Part shown: one piece after another, positions 45,905 to 58,650 of the stretch
Position numbering within the stretch: position 1 is the first letter of the stretch
Layout: every line of letters starts with the position of its first letter
NCBI GenBank assembly: GCA_963580455.1
Contig: OY756958.1
Location: 22,828,501-22,892,500 of the forward strand
Direction of reading: 5' to 3'
DNA length: 64,000 bases
Origin: Euonymus europaeus
Lineage: Eukaryota; Streptophyta; Magnoliopsida; Celastrales; Celastraceae
Notes under the pieces: generated by a model
The model's input: only the letters and a program-made list of their open reading frames with translations
What the model was told of the DNA's origin: nothing
Databases searched by the model: none
Made by a program: the position numbers and the translations under genes

Positions 45905-48900
45905 CTACACATTAAACGGTTTCCTGGGGGTAGGTGCTCGGTTTTCCATGGTTTGTAATCGTTGTCTGAGATGAAAAACTTCAACCTGCACGACAACAGG
46001 ACATGAAATCAATCTAGAACCCACATAATCCAAATTAAATGCATGAATGGCATTAAAACAGGCGTGCTGCGTGATGCAAATAATTTTGCATTTTACTGTG
46101 ACTGATACTGTGGTAGTCAATACTCATTAGAGGTTAACTCAATCACGTTGATTTTGAACAGAAATGAGGATAGCCAATATGGCAATATATCACTTGGCTG
46201 GGTTATAGATGTATATTATGCAGGTATGGTACCTAAAGCAAGCTACTTCTGAAGAACTGCTTTACTTCACTAAGAAGTTGGTTCAGAGCCGTACCTGGAG
46301 TTGGAATGCTCTTGACCTCTCCCCTGCAAGTACTCCCCTAGTTGAGTGCAACTCCTAGAACACGTATATTTGATCAGCTAAGCAGCTATCACAAAACTAG
46401 TTAAAAGTAATAACTACAATATCCCAGACAGAAGCGTAAAAAATCAGATGTGTAATACCTTTTGCGTATCATCCAAAACTGCCTTCAGGAAAGCCACGTC
46501 GTGCTCCAGCCTTACATTATCAGAATGGACAACACTTGATAGGTTGTTGGCCTCTTCTTGAGCTTGTTCTACACAAGCCAGTCTCTCTTTCAGCAACTCC
46601 ATCTCCCTCATTGTGTCTGCCAATTTTTTCTCCATTTCTTGTCTACTCTTAAGAACAGCGGACAAATTTCTCTCCGCAGCTTCTCGACTTCCCAAAGAAG
46701 CTGCCAGTTGTGCTTCTAAAATTCCGTTCTTTTTTATTAGAGCAATTACTTTTGCTTCATACAATTGATGTACACTTGAAAGGCCAGCTGTAGGTTTACT
46801 TTCAGTTTCTGGTAATATCAGCTTATTGTTATCATCCGAAAGGTTTCTAATTCCTACATTATGAGGGTTGGGATTTTCTGATTCAAATGCGAATGATGTT
46901 TCTTCTTTAGTAATCTTTCCTCCAACATTAATCTGAACTGGCATCTCAGAATGACTACTTTTCTGTTCCATCACCTGAAGACAAGAAAACCATTAATTGA
47001 AAATGCTTTTCTTTTGTCCTTAAGTGCCATAATAGATGTGACAAAGTCCCAACTGATACTGGGAATGGAAATAGCATTGGACATCTTAACAGTGAAATGG
47101 AATCCTAAAGAACAATCAGGCCCAGAAAGCGGAAGGCATAGTTCCCAGCTATGCACCATAATAAAAGCAGCATCAATTAATCACAGGACTTCAACCATGC
47201 AAAATTCCAAGGTTGGATCCTCTGAAAAGACTGAATCTAACATAGAAAAGGAGGAAAATCATATGATTCATCAACAACATTATTGATAAGCCATCGAGGC
47301 AAACCAAAGGCAGCTCGCATATGTAACAATCTCCTAATTTGAGGAAAAATGAAAGAAAAGGAAAATCCGCAGGATACTTCCAGGTCATCCAGATAAAAGA
47401 AATAAAAAAAGGAGCTCCGAATTCCTGTTTTTTGTGCAATAATGATAATAGAGAACAAAATGTCCTAACTAATTGAAACTTGCAAAGCATACCGGTAATA
47501 TAGAACTATCAGCTTCTGAATTCTTTGTAATCTTTACAGCAGCACTGCTTTCTTCCCCATTGAGAAATTGCTTGCGCAGTGAGACATTGCCTGAAGTTGG
47601 ATTTTGATCCACATGTGTTAAGTCTGATAAAGATTTCCTACCAGAACCATGTAGTTCGATTGCGGTGGCTAAATTTTGTTTTGCAACAGAATCAACTGAA
47701 CGCTGGGAAGAACCATTACTGAGTTGAGCAGCCAAAACAGTCAATGATGAGTGTTTCTCAAGAAGTACAGATGCCCCAAATTTAGTGGGAGTAGATCGCC
47801 AACCCATGGATGATTTACTCTTCTCCATACCCATCACCTCAACCTTTCACCAACATAAAACAACGTAAGTAGCTTGTGAGAAACCAAGAATGAGTAGGAT
47901 ACTGATTTCAATATCTAACCTGATTTGATGCCTCCTTTTTGAATCCACCAAATGCAACAAGGAAATCCTTTTCCTTGTGTTGCACAAGTACTAGACTAAA
48001 TCCCTGAGCACAATTATAAAAAATAAATAAATCATTCGACAAAAAGAAGGTATCATCTGAAACTAATCAAACTTAACATACAAGACATTCAGCATGTTAT
48101 ATCAATGTAGCTTACCTTGTTGGCTGCGATGGATGAAGGGGGTGAAGCTCCAGCTAAAGCCCACTCAACTTTTAATATGTCAAATATTAAAGTTTCTGCA
48201 TGTCCTGGACATATTAAGTTGGCATTAAGAGAGGGGAGAGAGAGAGAGATTTAAAAAAATATGAACTCTTACGAACAATATGCAAATTGAGAACAAGTTG
48301 GCATGTGGTTTACTGATTTCACATTTTGTAAATAAAGAATGCTTTGGGTGGGGGTTTGCTGGGGTCTAAAGCTGAAAGCTGATTCGTCAAATTCCCATTG
48401 CGTAAAACAGTGCAAGGCTCACAGCTTAAAAACTGCAGAATTAAAGGCATGCTTTTAATTTCACAACCCCATAACCCTGCTACCTGCAGTAATATATATA
48501 TATATATATATATATCTTCAGCCTCGAAGTTGGGATGGTTTTATTTAGTGAACTTGTGTTCAGAATCTGAAACATCGTCCTCCAAAAATGGAACTCGTGG
48601 GCCTATTATTTGCATGAAGTGAGAAGAGAATAGAGCAAATTCGATTGAATTAATACAGAGACCAATATGCCAATGCACATGAAAAATCAAGCAATACATC
48701 CAGGTGGATGTAAAAAAACAGAACACTCCCGAGGCATTCAGGAACTAAGAAAATTGCCAATAGAATGGCTGCAGCAGAAATTTTTAAACCAAGACCGCCA
48801 ATAAGGCTGTATATTGACTCAAATTTCATATAACAAAAAGTTTCATCACAAGAAGTTGCAACATAGAACTGTTGTCAAAGGGTTGCAGTGAAAGAAAATC

Positions 48901-51900
48901 AAGTAGACAAAGGTTGTAACATATGGTTTTTTAGCTTACTGGGCATACGTTTTTTCTTGCTTCCTCCCCCTGCTATATACCATTTTGTTCCACATAAAAC
49001 TCCACAGCAGCCAGCCCTAGGTGAAGGATGGAAGCCTCTTATCTTTATTCTTGACCATATCATCTGAGGAAGAAAAAATAAAAATTAAACATGAAAGTGA
49101 AACATCAACATAAGGTAAATATTGTGAGTCCAGAAATAGATGTTTATCAATTTCCACAACTAGAATTGTTTTGCGCACCGTTTCAAAGTCAAGCGAGTAC
49201 AAGTCATTCAATGTTCTAGACTTTGAAGCTCCACCAAACACAAAAAGAGTTTTATCATCATAAAGGGTTGCAACATGATTGGATCTTGGAGATGGACCTG
49301 TTCCCCTGGCAAACATTATGGAATAGCAGTATAAGGCGGGAGAACCTCAGAAAATATCTTCATTATCAAGGTGTAAAATATATGTCCCGAAACCGATCGA
49401 TGGAGCGACGAGCAGGTCTAACAGACTGCATTCAGAATTTTCAATAGCGAGAGAACAAACTATAAAAGGTTTTTGGTGGACTGGTACAAATTCTACTTAC
49501 TTGCAATGAAGAGGAAGCCAAGTCAAAGACTTCAGATCAAACCTATGCATATCATTCAGTTTCTTCTTTTTAGCATCTTCACCTCCAAACATGATTAAAA
49601 CAGAGTTTGCTATAACCACGGTATGACCACTACGAGAAATCTGCACTGCATATAAGTTTCACTTAGGAAAGCCCATCACAGAATAAATGTTTGTTTATGT
49701 ATTTAGTGACCAAAACACGTACTTTACAGGAACCACAAATAATCAAGGAGATGAATTGAGAAGTGAAAAACAACCGCAGCTGGGAATAAGTTCTAATATC
49801 AGTATCAAATTTTCCCAGAAAAACTTTCAAATAAATATTGAAATTTTGAAACACGCTTCACAGAAGAGGTGTGCTAGTGCACGTACAGCTCCAAATGAAC
49901 AAATAAAAGCTGTCTAGCAGAACCTAAAAGGATTTTTTCTGTGACTGATCAAGAATAGTTCTCAATCTTAAGCTTGGGCTTAAAGTTCAAAAGGGCACAC
50001 TGAGCAAGGTCGTGCTTGTTTCTTCTAGACTTGCATCAATCTAAGGTCAAGACTGACCTCAAGCTTTATGTAGGTAATTTCAAACTTGGGATCCAACCCC
50101 AAGCGAAAATGGAAATACCACATGATTATGTGCTGAACAGAGAAGAACTGACTTGCATTTGGATGAAGTAGCATTGAGTTTGTTCAGAGGAAATGCTCCC
50201 ATACCAACAGAAACAACTTTGCATCGCACAACAGTCAAGAAAGAAGACTTGTTTGTCCAGAAAAGCAGAACGATACCAATTTAGATATCTTTGTATGTTC
50301 ATTTTGTATCTTAATAATGCAATGATATCGCCAGTATAAGTAATCCTACTGTCGTAGGTCAGTCACCAAGTTATTGAATGTGATTACTGCTTCTAAGTCT
50401 AGGAGGAGCCTTTCTTCATGTTTTAGGATACAACAACAGCAATAGAATAGTTTCCAGTGTATTTGCTTTTGGTTTGTTCACAAGAAAAATGGCAAGATGT
50501 TTTCCACTAACAGGGTATCTTGGGAAGAAAATTATGTCACCTTCACTTTGTACGATAATATATCCCTTTTGGGTTTGGTGAAGATCCATGTCCTGTGCAT
50601 AACATTTTCAAGTGCACAGTAGTGGATGAAGGAAAAGGTCATTCTACATGTTTTTACAATAGACGATATTTATGAATGAAGTCATTTTCATCATCTATAT
50701 TCTGAGTCACAAACAAATAGTCATAAATTCAAACTTCTAAACGTGAAAATACCGGTATGTCTCCCTTTGCTTCCATAATTGACCAGCACTCTGTTTCTGT
50801 ATCAAATGCCCACACTACAAGGCCAGAGGAGAGTTAAAAGCAATTCCATACCATGCCAATTTACCAAGTAATGACAAAAATGATAGAGAGAAAGTGAGAG
50901 GCACAGTCACAAACCTGAAATCCTTTCACTCCCAGCATCAGTTTTCCCCCCAATTAGAAGTGCCTTCCTCCCCCAAGAAACCTATGCAAAGCAAATAAGA
51001 GACACATTCTCAGAACCAGAGCATTAAACGCTTTCAAAGCCTAAAAGCAATCATACAATATATTTTGTGCAAGGAAAAAACATAAGGAATGGCTCAATAA
51101 TACTAGAGTGCTTGGTTTAGAAAACGTAAATGTTGGAGTTGGGGGCCGAATTCAGACTAACAACAGATGCTACATCATAATTACAAAGTCCAGCATGTGT
51201 ATTTTGAAGAATCTCAAATACGAATATGGGATTCCGTAGAAGTTTAAGAGTTGCTGCATTTCTCAATGATGCAGAACAATGCCAAATAAACACACACATG
51301 AAGACAGAATACCGAATAAACACAAGTACATGAATATGCTATTGTACTTGGAGAAGATGCGAAAAACGTCGCTCTGTTGCACCCATCAGGCAGTTCTAGG
51401 GCCGTCACATTTGATGTATGACAATTCTTTCTTCTCAAGGAAGGTTCATCTAATCATCTTAGACCGTCTTTACTCAGTCTACATTTTCTTTCCTTTCTAT
51501 TTTTCATTTAAGGGTTTGGATCTTCCTTTATGCTTTACAATTCCCAAATGACTTATCCTCAGCTCTCCAAGCTTGCCTACTCGTTTACACCAGGAAATCC
51601 CTACTGTACTGTTATGGCTCATCCTTTCCGAGTACATTGCAACATAAACGGAAATGCAACTAGGTTTCATTTGTTTGGTTTTCAAGTAATTGTAACAATT
51701 CTTGCGAGGGGTACCAAAGTCGTAGAATAGAACTACACTTGAACGCTGTATTGTAGTTATCATTAGAATCATCCTTCTTATTTGATCATGAGATGTTCCG
51801 AGCTTCGAATAACTAATGCCCCTAATTTTTCATCCATGTACATGTGAAACCATGTACCTGAAAGAAAAGGCATCCAATCTCAAATAATATAGTGCATTTA

Positions 51901-53070
51901 GTGGCATGCATTCGTAACAAGATGATACCAGACTATGGCCCTTGCATGCAGGGATCTTCAATGGCAGACTGCTTGGTGACAAGTATAGCTTTGATGAACC
52001 TTTGCTCCAACTAAATCTGTCAAAATTAAGTACCTGCGAACGTATGAGGAACAAATTGGAAATTCAGAAAGAAAACTAATTGGCTTTAGAACTCCTGATG
52101 GTAGTAGTAAAATCACACTCGAAATATTAACAAAACAAAAATGAAGATGGTTCAGAACTCAACACATGATATTATGTATGAACGAATTATTACTCCTTCG
52201 AGCAACTTGAATATGTATTCAAGGCAAAAGGTAATATCCACAGTACCTGTACATCATCTAACATCCCATTTGCAGATTCACCACCAACCACAATCATCCT
52301 GTTCCCAATCACAGTTGCTGCATGCTATTGAGCAGGGAGGAAAAAAGAAGGTTTAACTTTTCACTTTTGGCAAAGTAACATAAAAAAAACAAACCATAGA
52401 AAAACACCATAATCAATATATGAAAACTAAAATTTACATTGTAGCGAGGTGTAGGTTTTTCCCCAGCAATTGACAACACCATCCAATTCTCAGAATTTCC
52501 TGATGTACTGTCACTAATCTGAGGCTCAACTGATGGGCATTGGCAGTCAATTTCATCAGAATGATCATTTTTCAGTTCAGCACATTCACCCTACAAAATT
52601 TCACAAACTTAGCTCACCAAGCACACAGGAAGTAACGCAAATTCTATCTCAAATAAGTCATGTTCATTAAACCTTACATTGCTCTTGCTCATCCGTTTTG
52701 GAATCCTCATGGGACTTCTACCTCCCTGAGCAGAGTCTGACAGCTGCACCTTCTTCACTCTAGAGCAACACAACATTGGAATTAAACTTCATTAGCACAA
52801 GCATCACAGTGAAACCCCTCTCATCTCTTTCACTATCCCATCAAAGAGGGGACGACTCTTGTTACTCAACCACATCCCCTTAGTGACGTTTATAGTACTT
52901 TTCAAGTCATAAATGGTCGCGAATTTTTCTTCTCAGATATAAATACATCATTACCAGCCAAAGCCAGAGACAAAAACATAAATAAACATAGAGATACGAC
53001 AGAAAAACAATCTTAAAATAGGAACAAACCTGCCAAGTTTCATGCGCCTGCGAGAGAAGCTACCAAACAT
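45905..53070 (-). CDS. Kelch-repeat protein with C-terminal coiled coil (At5g18590 type)
   Basis: Sixteen coding exons on minus, 719 residues, phases consistent: 53070-53030, 52759-52678, 52590-52438, 52324-52247, 52033-51929, 50981-50915, 50814-50753, 49640-49501, 49305-49179, 49063-48940, 48204-48116, 48003-47920, 47843-47493, 46974-46459, 46354-46295, 45985-45905. It starts MFGSFSRRRMKLGR. Kelch motifs span about residues 80-375 (GNRMIVVGGES, KALLIGGKTDAGSERI, NSVLIMFGGEDAKKKKLNDM, DKTLFVFGGASKSRTLNDLY, KWYIAGGGS, DFLVAFGGF), forming a beta-propeller for protein binding. A Ser-rich region (about 385-500) is followed by a coiled coil (about 580-700; EAQLAASLGSREAAERNLSA). It ends ENRAPTPRKPFNV. 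Related annotations use acyl-CoA-binding-protein-like or Rab9-effector-like names, but no ACB domain is present; the partner is unknown. Confidence 0.92.
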
Positions 53071-53640
53071 TTTCCCAAACCAGAGATTCTAACAGTAATA
53101 CCGTCAAATTACACCCCACCAAGCGTCAACAATGAACGACAAAACCCTAGATTTCACGAATCAACCTCACATTATGAGCATTAAATCACCACAAAATCCC
53201 AAAAAACATTAGAAACTTATTTAAGCAATACAATAATCAAGCAGATGCCATAAATACTGAAACAAAGAAATCTAACAGCGACTGTTGGACTTCCCTAAAC
53301 AATAAAAGAATAGACAAAACAGCCAGACATCAATGCACTTCCTTGTTTTTGGCTGCCGAGAAGGAAAAAAAAGTGATGCAGAAGATAAGGAAGAGGCAAG
53401 AAAATCCATAACAGAGAGAGGAGAACCACCATTTTCTACAGGAGAAACACGACGTTGTCTGATACTTGGTCCGTGATCGTGAACGAAAACCAGTGAGAGA
53501 GAGAGAGAGAGAGAGGCAAACGAGTTGTCGCTTAATGATTCAATTGAAGCAGAAGTCGCTGAGCTGTAACAGGAGAGTAACTACACAGATATGGAGTGTC
53601 TCTTGTCGTTTTGTTCCGGATTCTCTCAGGACTCACGGTT
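53071..53640 (-). promoter_or_regulatory. 5' leader and promoter region of the kelch gene
   Basis: About 570 bp upstream of the start codon, with a (GA)n tract at 53492-53513 (CT on the coding strand), as seen near other gene starts in this window. The transcription start cannot be fixed. Confidence 0.4.
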
Positions 53641-55217
53641 AAGATAATCAGATATTATATTTAGATATGATACGACGTCGAAGGGTGATACTGATTCTAG
53701 AACCATTAATTTAAGTCCATGAGTGGCCGTTGGACTCCGTGAGAACAGAGATGTACTCTTAATGTGTATTTATAAAATGAGATTTTAGTTTTTGGGTTTT
53801 TTTTATTTTAAAATGTTATAAAACTCAACTTTTAATAGCCCAATTCAATTCAAATCTACATGGCACTCCATGTAAGAGGATTATGTTGGGCTTTTTTAAA
53901 AATCAATTAAACAATTTTTTTTATAAACGAAATTTTAAATATTTTATATCTCAAAATACATGTTAGATTTCGAAAAAAATTATATATTCGAATTCAGCGC
54001 ATAAAAGTCTTTCTAATAAGACTCATTGTCAATATTTTTATTGCGTTTTTTCAATTACATTGTTTTTAAAATAATTCATATATATGATGTGTAAATTGTC
54101 TATTCGAGCTGAAATTTTATCACACTATGATAGTAGAATATATATTTGTTATTTTTTGCATTTTTATTGAAATTATGTTGGGTAACCGAACCTGTTATGG
54201 TTTGGTAGTTAAGACCCTAGAGTTTAGCACTTGGGACATTTAGGATTTTAGTAGCTAATCCGAGCCTTTTAGATTACAACATGAAAATCTGATACACGAG
54301 CTCGTTAGGGTTTAGCGAATTCGTTTCCCTTAAGGTTTATAACACTTATTGTTTAGGCTACAGCATGAAAATCCGATACACGAGCCCGTTAGGATTTAGC
54401 GAATTCGTTCTCTTTAGTGTTCAACACTTATTGTTTAAGTTACAATATAAAAATCAATATACGATCTCATATTAGTACCTATAAATAAATATCGAAACTT
54501 ACATAATTCACATATTAGTACAAAAAATAATGTAATTAAAAGTAATGTAATTAAAAATGACTGAATAAAACTTATCGATGATGGATCTTTTTGGATAGAT
54601 ATTTACTTGTTGATTTTGGATATGTAATTTTTTTCAAAATTTAGTACGTATTTTAAAAGAGAAAGTGTTTTAAAATTTCGTTTAAGAAAAAAACAAAAAA
54701 AAAATGCGTTGTGAATTTTCAAATAAGATATTCGATTTTTTAAAATTTTAATTTTCCATGTCATACGCTTATAAAGCATGTCATGTATACTTAGGCTACA
54801 AAAACTTGGGTTATTTAGCACAACTCATATATATATGTTGTATTTTGATCTATTTTATAAATTTATCGATATATATTTAGTTGGAAATAAAAAATAAATT
54901 TAATATGAAAAATACTTGATAATTATAGATCATTGGATATAAAACAGAAAATATGTCATACACTTCTCAAGTTGTTTTTTTTTTTTCGAATAAAATATAT
55001 ATCGTTTGATTCATAAAATCGATCAAAATACAATTATACGATCTCATATTAATCGGTCTTCACATTAATATTTCACAAACCAATGTCCAAATATATCTAC
55101 AAGTCTTATATTTAATTAAATAATAAAACACAATCGTCCGGACATACATCCATAATTAATAAAAACATTTATCAACGTCACTTGATTAAAGAAACATAAG
55201 GAAAAGAAATGTATTAT
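53641..55217. other. AT-rich intergenic region with a degenerate tandem repeat
   Basis: No genes. At 54269-54470 a unit of about 80-84 bp occurs about 2.5 times; each copy has ATGAAAATC-GATACACGAGC, then TTAG-TTTAGCGAATTCGTT and AACACTTATTGTTTA, with the third copy decayed. Confidence 0.65.
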
Positions 55218-55222
55218 ACATG

Positions 55223-55847
55223 GAAGCCCGGGGTCTGATGAAATTATTTTATAGAGTACCCCGCTGTAAGGGCTATTTTGGCCAACAATTTGTTTATTTT
55301 ATTATTTAAAAATTACGAATGTGTTCTTATCAAGATTAAGAGTTCAACGGTATATTTTTATACCAAACAAAAATTAAATGAATAGTAAAAACTCAGATTA
55401 AATGTTTCGGGTTTATATTCTTCAGAATTGTCTTATATTTTTTACAATAGATTTAATTTTTATTTGACACAATCAATATATCATTTAACTTATAATCTCG
55501 ATCACAACATATTAAAAAAAAATAATAAAATAAATTTTTTTATTAACCAAAATAATCTTACAGCGGGATCCGCTGTAAAATAATTACAGCAGACCCCGAG
55601 CTCTCCGGTTTGGGGTCAAGAAACCGAAACCCGTCTGCCAGTTCCCTGCCCTGGGAGTCACTGACAGATGTAAGTCGCAGGATGTGCAGCCTTACGGTAA
55701 GGACCACCTGCCGCTTCAGAAGTGGTCGAATGCCTCTACGAGGGTTCGAACTCACAACCTCTACTTCCCCCGTTAAGAGTTTTGACAAGGTGAGTACCGC
55801 TCAGCCATATGCCCTGGGGGCACCTGGGGACCCCGAGCTCTCGGTGC
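55223..55847. mobile_element. MITE with roughly 60-bp inverted ends, split by a SINE
   Basis: The left end (GAAGCCCGGGGTCTGATG ... ACCCCGCTGTAAG) and the reverse complement of the right end (GCACCGAGAGCTCGGGGTCTG ... ATCCCGCTGTAAG) match over about 60 bp with small indels. A 5-bp repeat ACATG flanks it (55218-55222, 55848-55852). Without the SINE and its target duplication it would be about 390 bp. It has no coding capacity; superfamily is uncertain. Confidence 0.7.
55606..55828 (-). mobile_element. tRNA-derived SINE
   Basis: A 223-bp retroposon flanked by a perfect 14-bp target duplication GACCCCGAGCTCTC (55592-55605 and 55829-55842). On minus it has a tRNA-like head with A box TGGCTGAGCGG (55807-55797) and B box GTTCGAACC (55751-55743), the internal Pol III promoter of SINEs. 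A clear poly-A or poly-T tail is not evident. Confidence 0.85.
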
Positions 55848-55852
55848 ACATG

Positions 55853-56201
55853 TAGTTTGCTTCAATACATTAATAATTTTTTAATAATTTTATTGATTAA
55901 CTAATGCCTCTCCTCTCCTCTCCTAATTAACAATTGTTTTTAGTAATTAGGCTATTATTTTATTCGGTTATGTGGTCGACGTCGCATTTATTGAGTTCGG
56001 CAAAGTGGGCCTGCCTTGGGCCCACAAAGCAGCGTCTTGGTACTTGTGGAGGGTGAGCGGGGCAGAGGATTGAATCTCTCCGTCCCACGTGTTCATTTGA
56101 TTGAAGAAAGAACCAAAAAGCTGGCTTCAACTTTCTGCTTCCCTTTTTCGGCCCAAAATGGTAAAACATTAAGTACCTGTTTTGCCCTTACAACGTTATT
56201 A
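55853..56201. other. Intergenic spacer
   Basis: No gene or repeat recognised. It ends in TTACAACGTTATTAG (56188-56202), which recurs at 58331-58345 on the far side of the next two elements. Confidence 0.5.
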
Positions 56202-56577
56202 GAGTCCATGCAATGATGTGTGTTTAATAGAGATATTAGATATTATTGGAATGTGTGTTTTTGCTAATGTGACTGTATTAAAAGATGTGTTTTGTTGATG
56301 TGGTTGTATTGAAAGATATATTTTGGTGGGACCAATTTAGATTTTTGTGTAGTTTTGTTGTGAAAAAGATGTAGGAAAGGAAAATAGTTGGTTTGAATAA
56401 TGGAGAAAGGGATAATTGTATTAGGAGATGTGTTTTGTTGACGTGGCCGTATTGGAATATGTATTTTGCTGATGTGACTGTATTGAGAGATGTGTGTGGT
56501 TTGAATTTTTGTGTGATAAAAAGGGGTCCACAAATAATTTTAACGGGGACAACAATCTTGAACCATTGCATGTGCTC
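56202..56577. mobile_element. Tourist/Harbinger-type MITE
   Basis: 376 bp between TTA (56199-56201) and TTA (56578-56580). The inverted ends GAGTCCATGCAATGATG and, from the right, GAGCACATGCAATGGTT match with few differences. The interior has imperfect repeats of a GATGTG(A/G)(C/T)TGTATTG-like motif on both halves. No coding capacity. Confidence 0.7.
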
Positions 56578-56580
56578 TTA

Positions 56581-58330
56581 GAGCACTCTCACCAGTCTCC
56601 CTATAAGACTCTCTATCTCTAGATTTAAAGACTATTTAAAAAATTATCTATCCAACAGTATCTCTATCCCTAAATGACTCTCCATCTCAATTCTTATATC
56701 TAATTTGACCCCACATTGAGGGACTTGGAAAGACCGGCCTTTATATTTGTTTTGTGTCTATTATGTTGACACGTATTCATGTTTTGACGGAAGAAAATTT
56801 TTCGTAAAGAACGAAACGAAAACTCGCGCATCTTCCTTCTCCTTTTTCTCTGGCCCTCTCCCTCCCGGCCCTCTTCTCCCTCGTCTTTCGTTTCCCTCTT
56901 CTCCGACCCTCTTTCTCCTCTCCCTCTCGTTGTCTCAGCGATCAGTGAAGCAATCAAGGTTAGTCTCTTTCGATCTATCGTTTTGGGCATGCTTGGAGTT
57001 TTAATTTTAGGGTTTGTTAAAGAATGGTTTTTTAGATACTGTTTATTGTGATTTCCGATTTTGGAGATAAAGTGGAGTTTGTTATTTGTGCTTGATAGTC
57101 TGATTTCTTCTGTGGAGTTTTTTTGGTAATGCACTGATTCAAATCATGTAGTTCCTGCTTGCTTTAAAGATCAATCTTCGCTTTGATTCTTTGCTACAAT
57201 TTCTATTTTTGTTTAAGCATTCTAGATTCATCTACTTCGTAAAATCGGTTGGTTCATTGAAATTGACGAATGGTGCAGATATATTTAGGTTCATTCCAAA
57301 AACAAATATATGTGAATGTCTATGATTTTTCCTACAGAGAGTGGTCAAATTGCATAAGTTGTTATAGAACCATATACTTATAGAGCTCGATTTTCATACA
57401 ACCCGGTCTTTGATTCCTTGACTACATTCTTAATAGCAAGCTGTTTGAACATTGTTGCATTTTCTGCTATACATTCTTCATGGTTATTTATTTAGAGGAT
57501 TGGACTTTGTTTTCTCAGATGGAATTTTGGTCTCAGGAATTGATTGTATCTTCTTTTTTTAATTAAGCAGTATAAGAAATTTACACTACATTGTTTATTT
57601 ATACAAAAAACTTTTAAGATTAATAGCATGCTAAAGTTTCTTATCTAATATATGCTCTCATTTGAACCAAGAACATGCTGATTGTAGAGGATACATGTCT
57701 TCTTTAGGTGCTAGAGATTGTGACAGATGTAATAATAGAATTTGCCTTCATATATTTGTTTTTGTTTTCAAATGTCTGGCTGGGTTTTGATGTTTTCATA
57801 TGCTTGATTACCTCCTTTGTAGCATTATGGCAATGTGGACCCTCGACGTCTACTCGCATCTCCCTCTTCACTTTCTTCTCCAATAGTCAGATAATTTGCT
57901 TGTACAACATCTTTTTCAGTGGAGTCAATGAGTTGTTCAGATCTTCTCCGAAAAAATTGAAACATTTTGAAATTGAGATGAATACAAAGGAGAATAATTC
58001 AAGACTTGAGAGTGAGAGTTGGATGAATTTTATGAAAAAAAAACCACATCTTATATAGATTTTAAAAATATAGTGGTTGTACTTTTCAACAAAATTACCA
58101 TTATGTCATCCGCAATTCAAAATTCAAAAATATGACCGTTGTACTATTTAAAAATGTTACCGTTACACATTTAAAATTTAAATGTCAAATTTCAAAATTT
58201 AAAATTTAGGGAACCAATATAGGGACACTTCTAGGTGCGTATTGCTGAAACTGACTCCCTATCCTCAAAAATAATCATATAAACTATTAGAATAGGGATA
58301 GAGATGGGGAAACTGCTGAGAGTGCTGACC
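56581..58330. mobile_element. Non-autonomous PIF/Harbinger derivative
   Basis: 1750 bp between TTA at 56578-56580 and 58331-58333. The ends read GAGCACTCTCACCAGTCTCC and, from the right, GGTCAGCACTCTCAGCAG. The interior begins with a CT-rich leader ending in a splice-donor-like AATCAAGGTTAGTC (near 56950), like an ORF1-type first exon and intron. It ends with an AT-rich part holding ACCGTT motifs common near Harbinger ends. No intact transposase or ORF1 remains. Confidence 0.55.
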
Positions 58331-58542
58331 TTACAACATTATTAGGACCTAAATAGTTTAGTTGACGAACTAGTACACAGTATCAGAGATACCAACTGGG
58401 CGGATTTGGATTTAGAGAGGAGACCCTTTGCCCTTTATGGTACCTATTAGATAAATTCGTATCAATCTCCATTAAAATATCAACTGAATTTTTTACTCAA
58501 ATTAGCATGACATATCCATATACTTTGAGACGGTTATACTAG

Positions 58543-58650
58543 CACCCATTGAATATTAATATTTTTAATATCCCTAAATTCATATGTAATCTTGATCACC
58601 CATTGAATATTAATATTTTTAATATCCCTAAATTCATATGTAATCTTGAT
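58543..58650. repeat. Perfect 54-bp tandem duplication
   Basis: Copies 58543-58596 and 58597-58650 are identical by eye, each running from CACCCATTGAATATTAAT to ATGTAATCTTGAT. Confidence 0.92.

Noticed and set aside
57708..58058. 116-codon plus frame
   Set aside because: Lies inside a non-autonomous Harbinger derivative; composition is AT-driven and no domain is seen.
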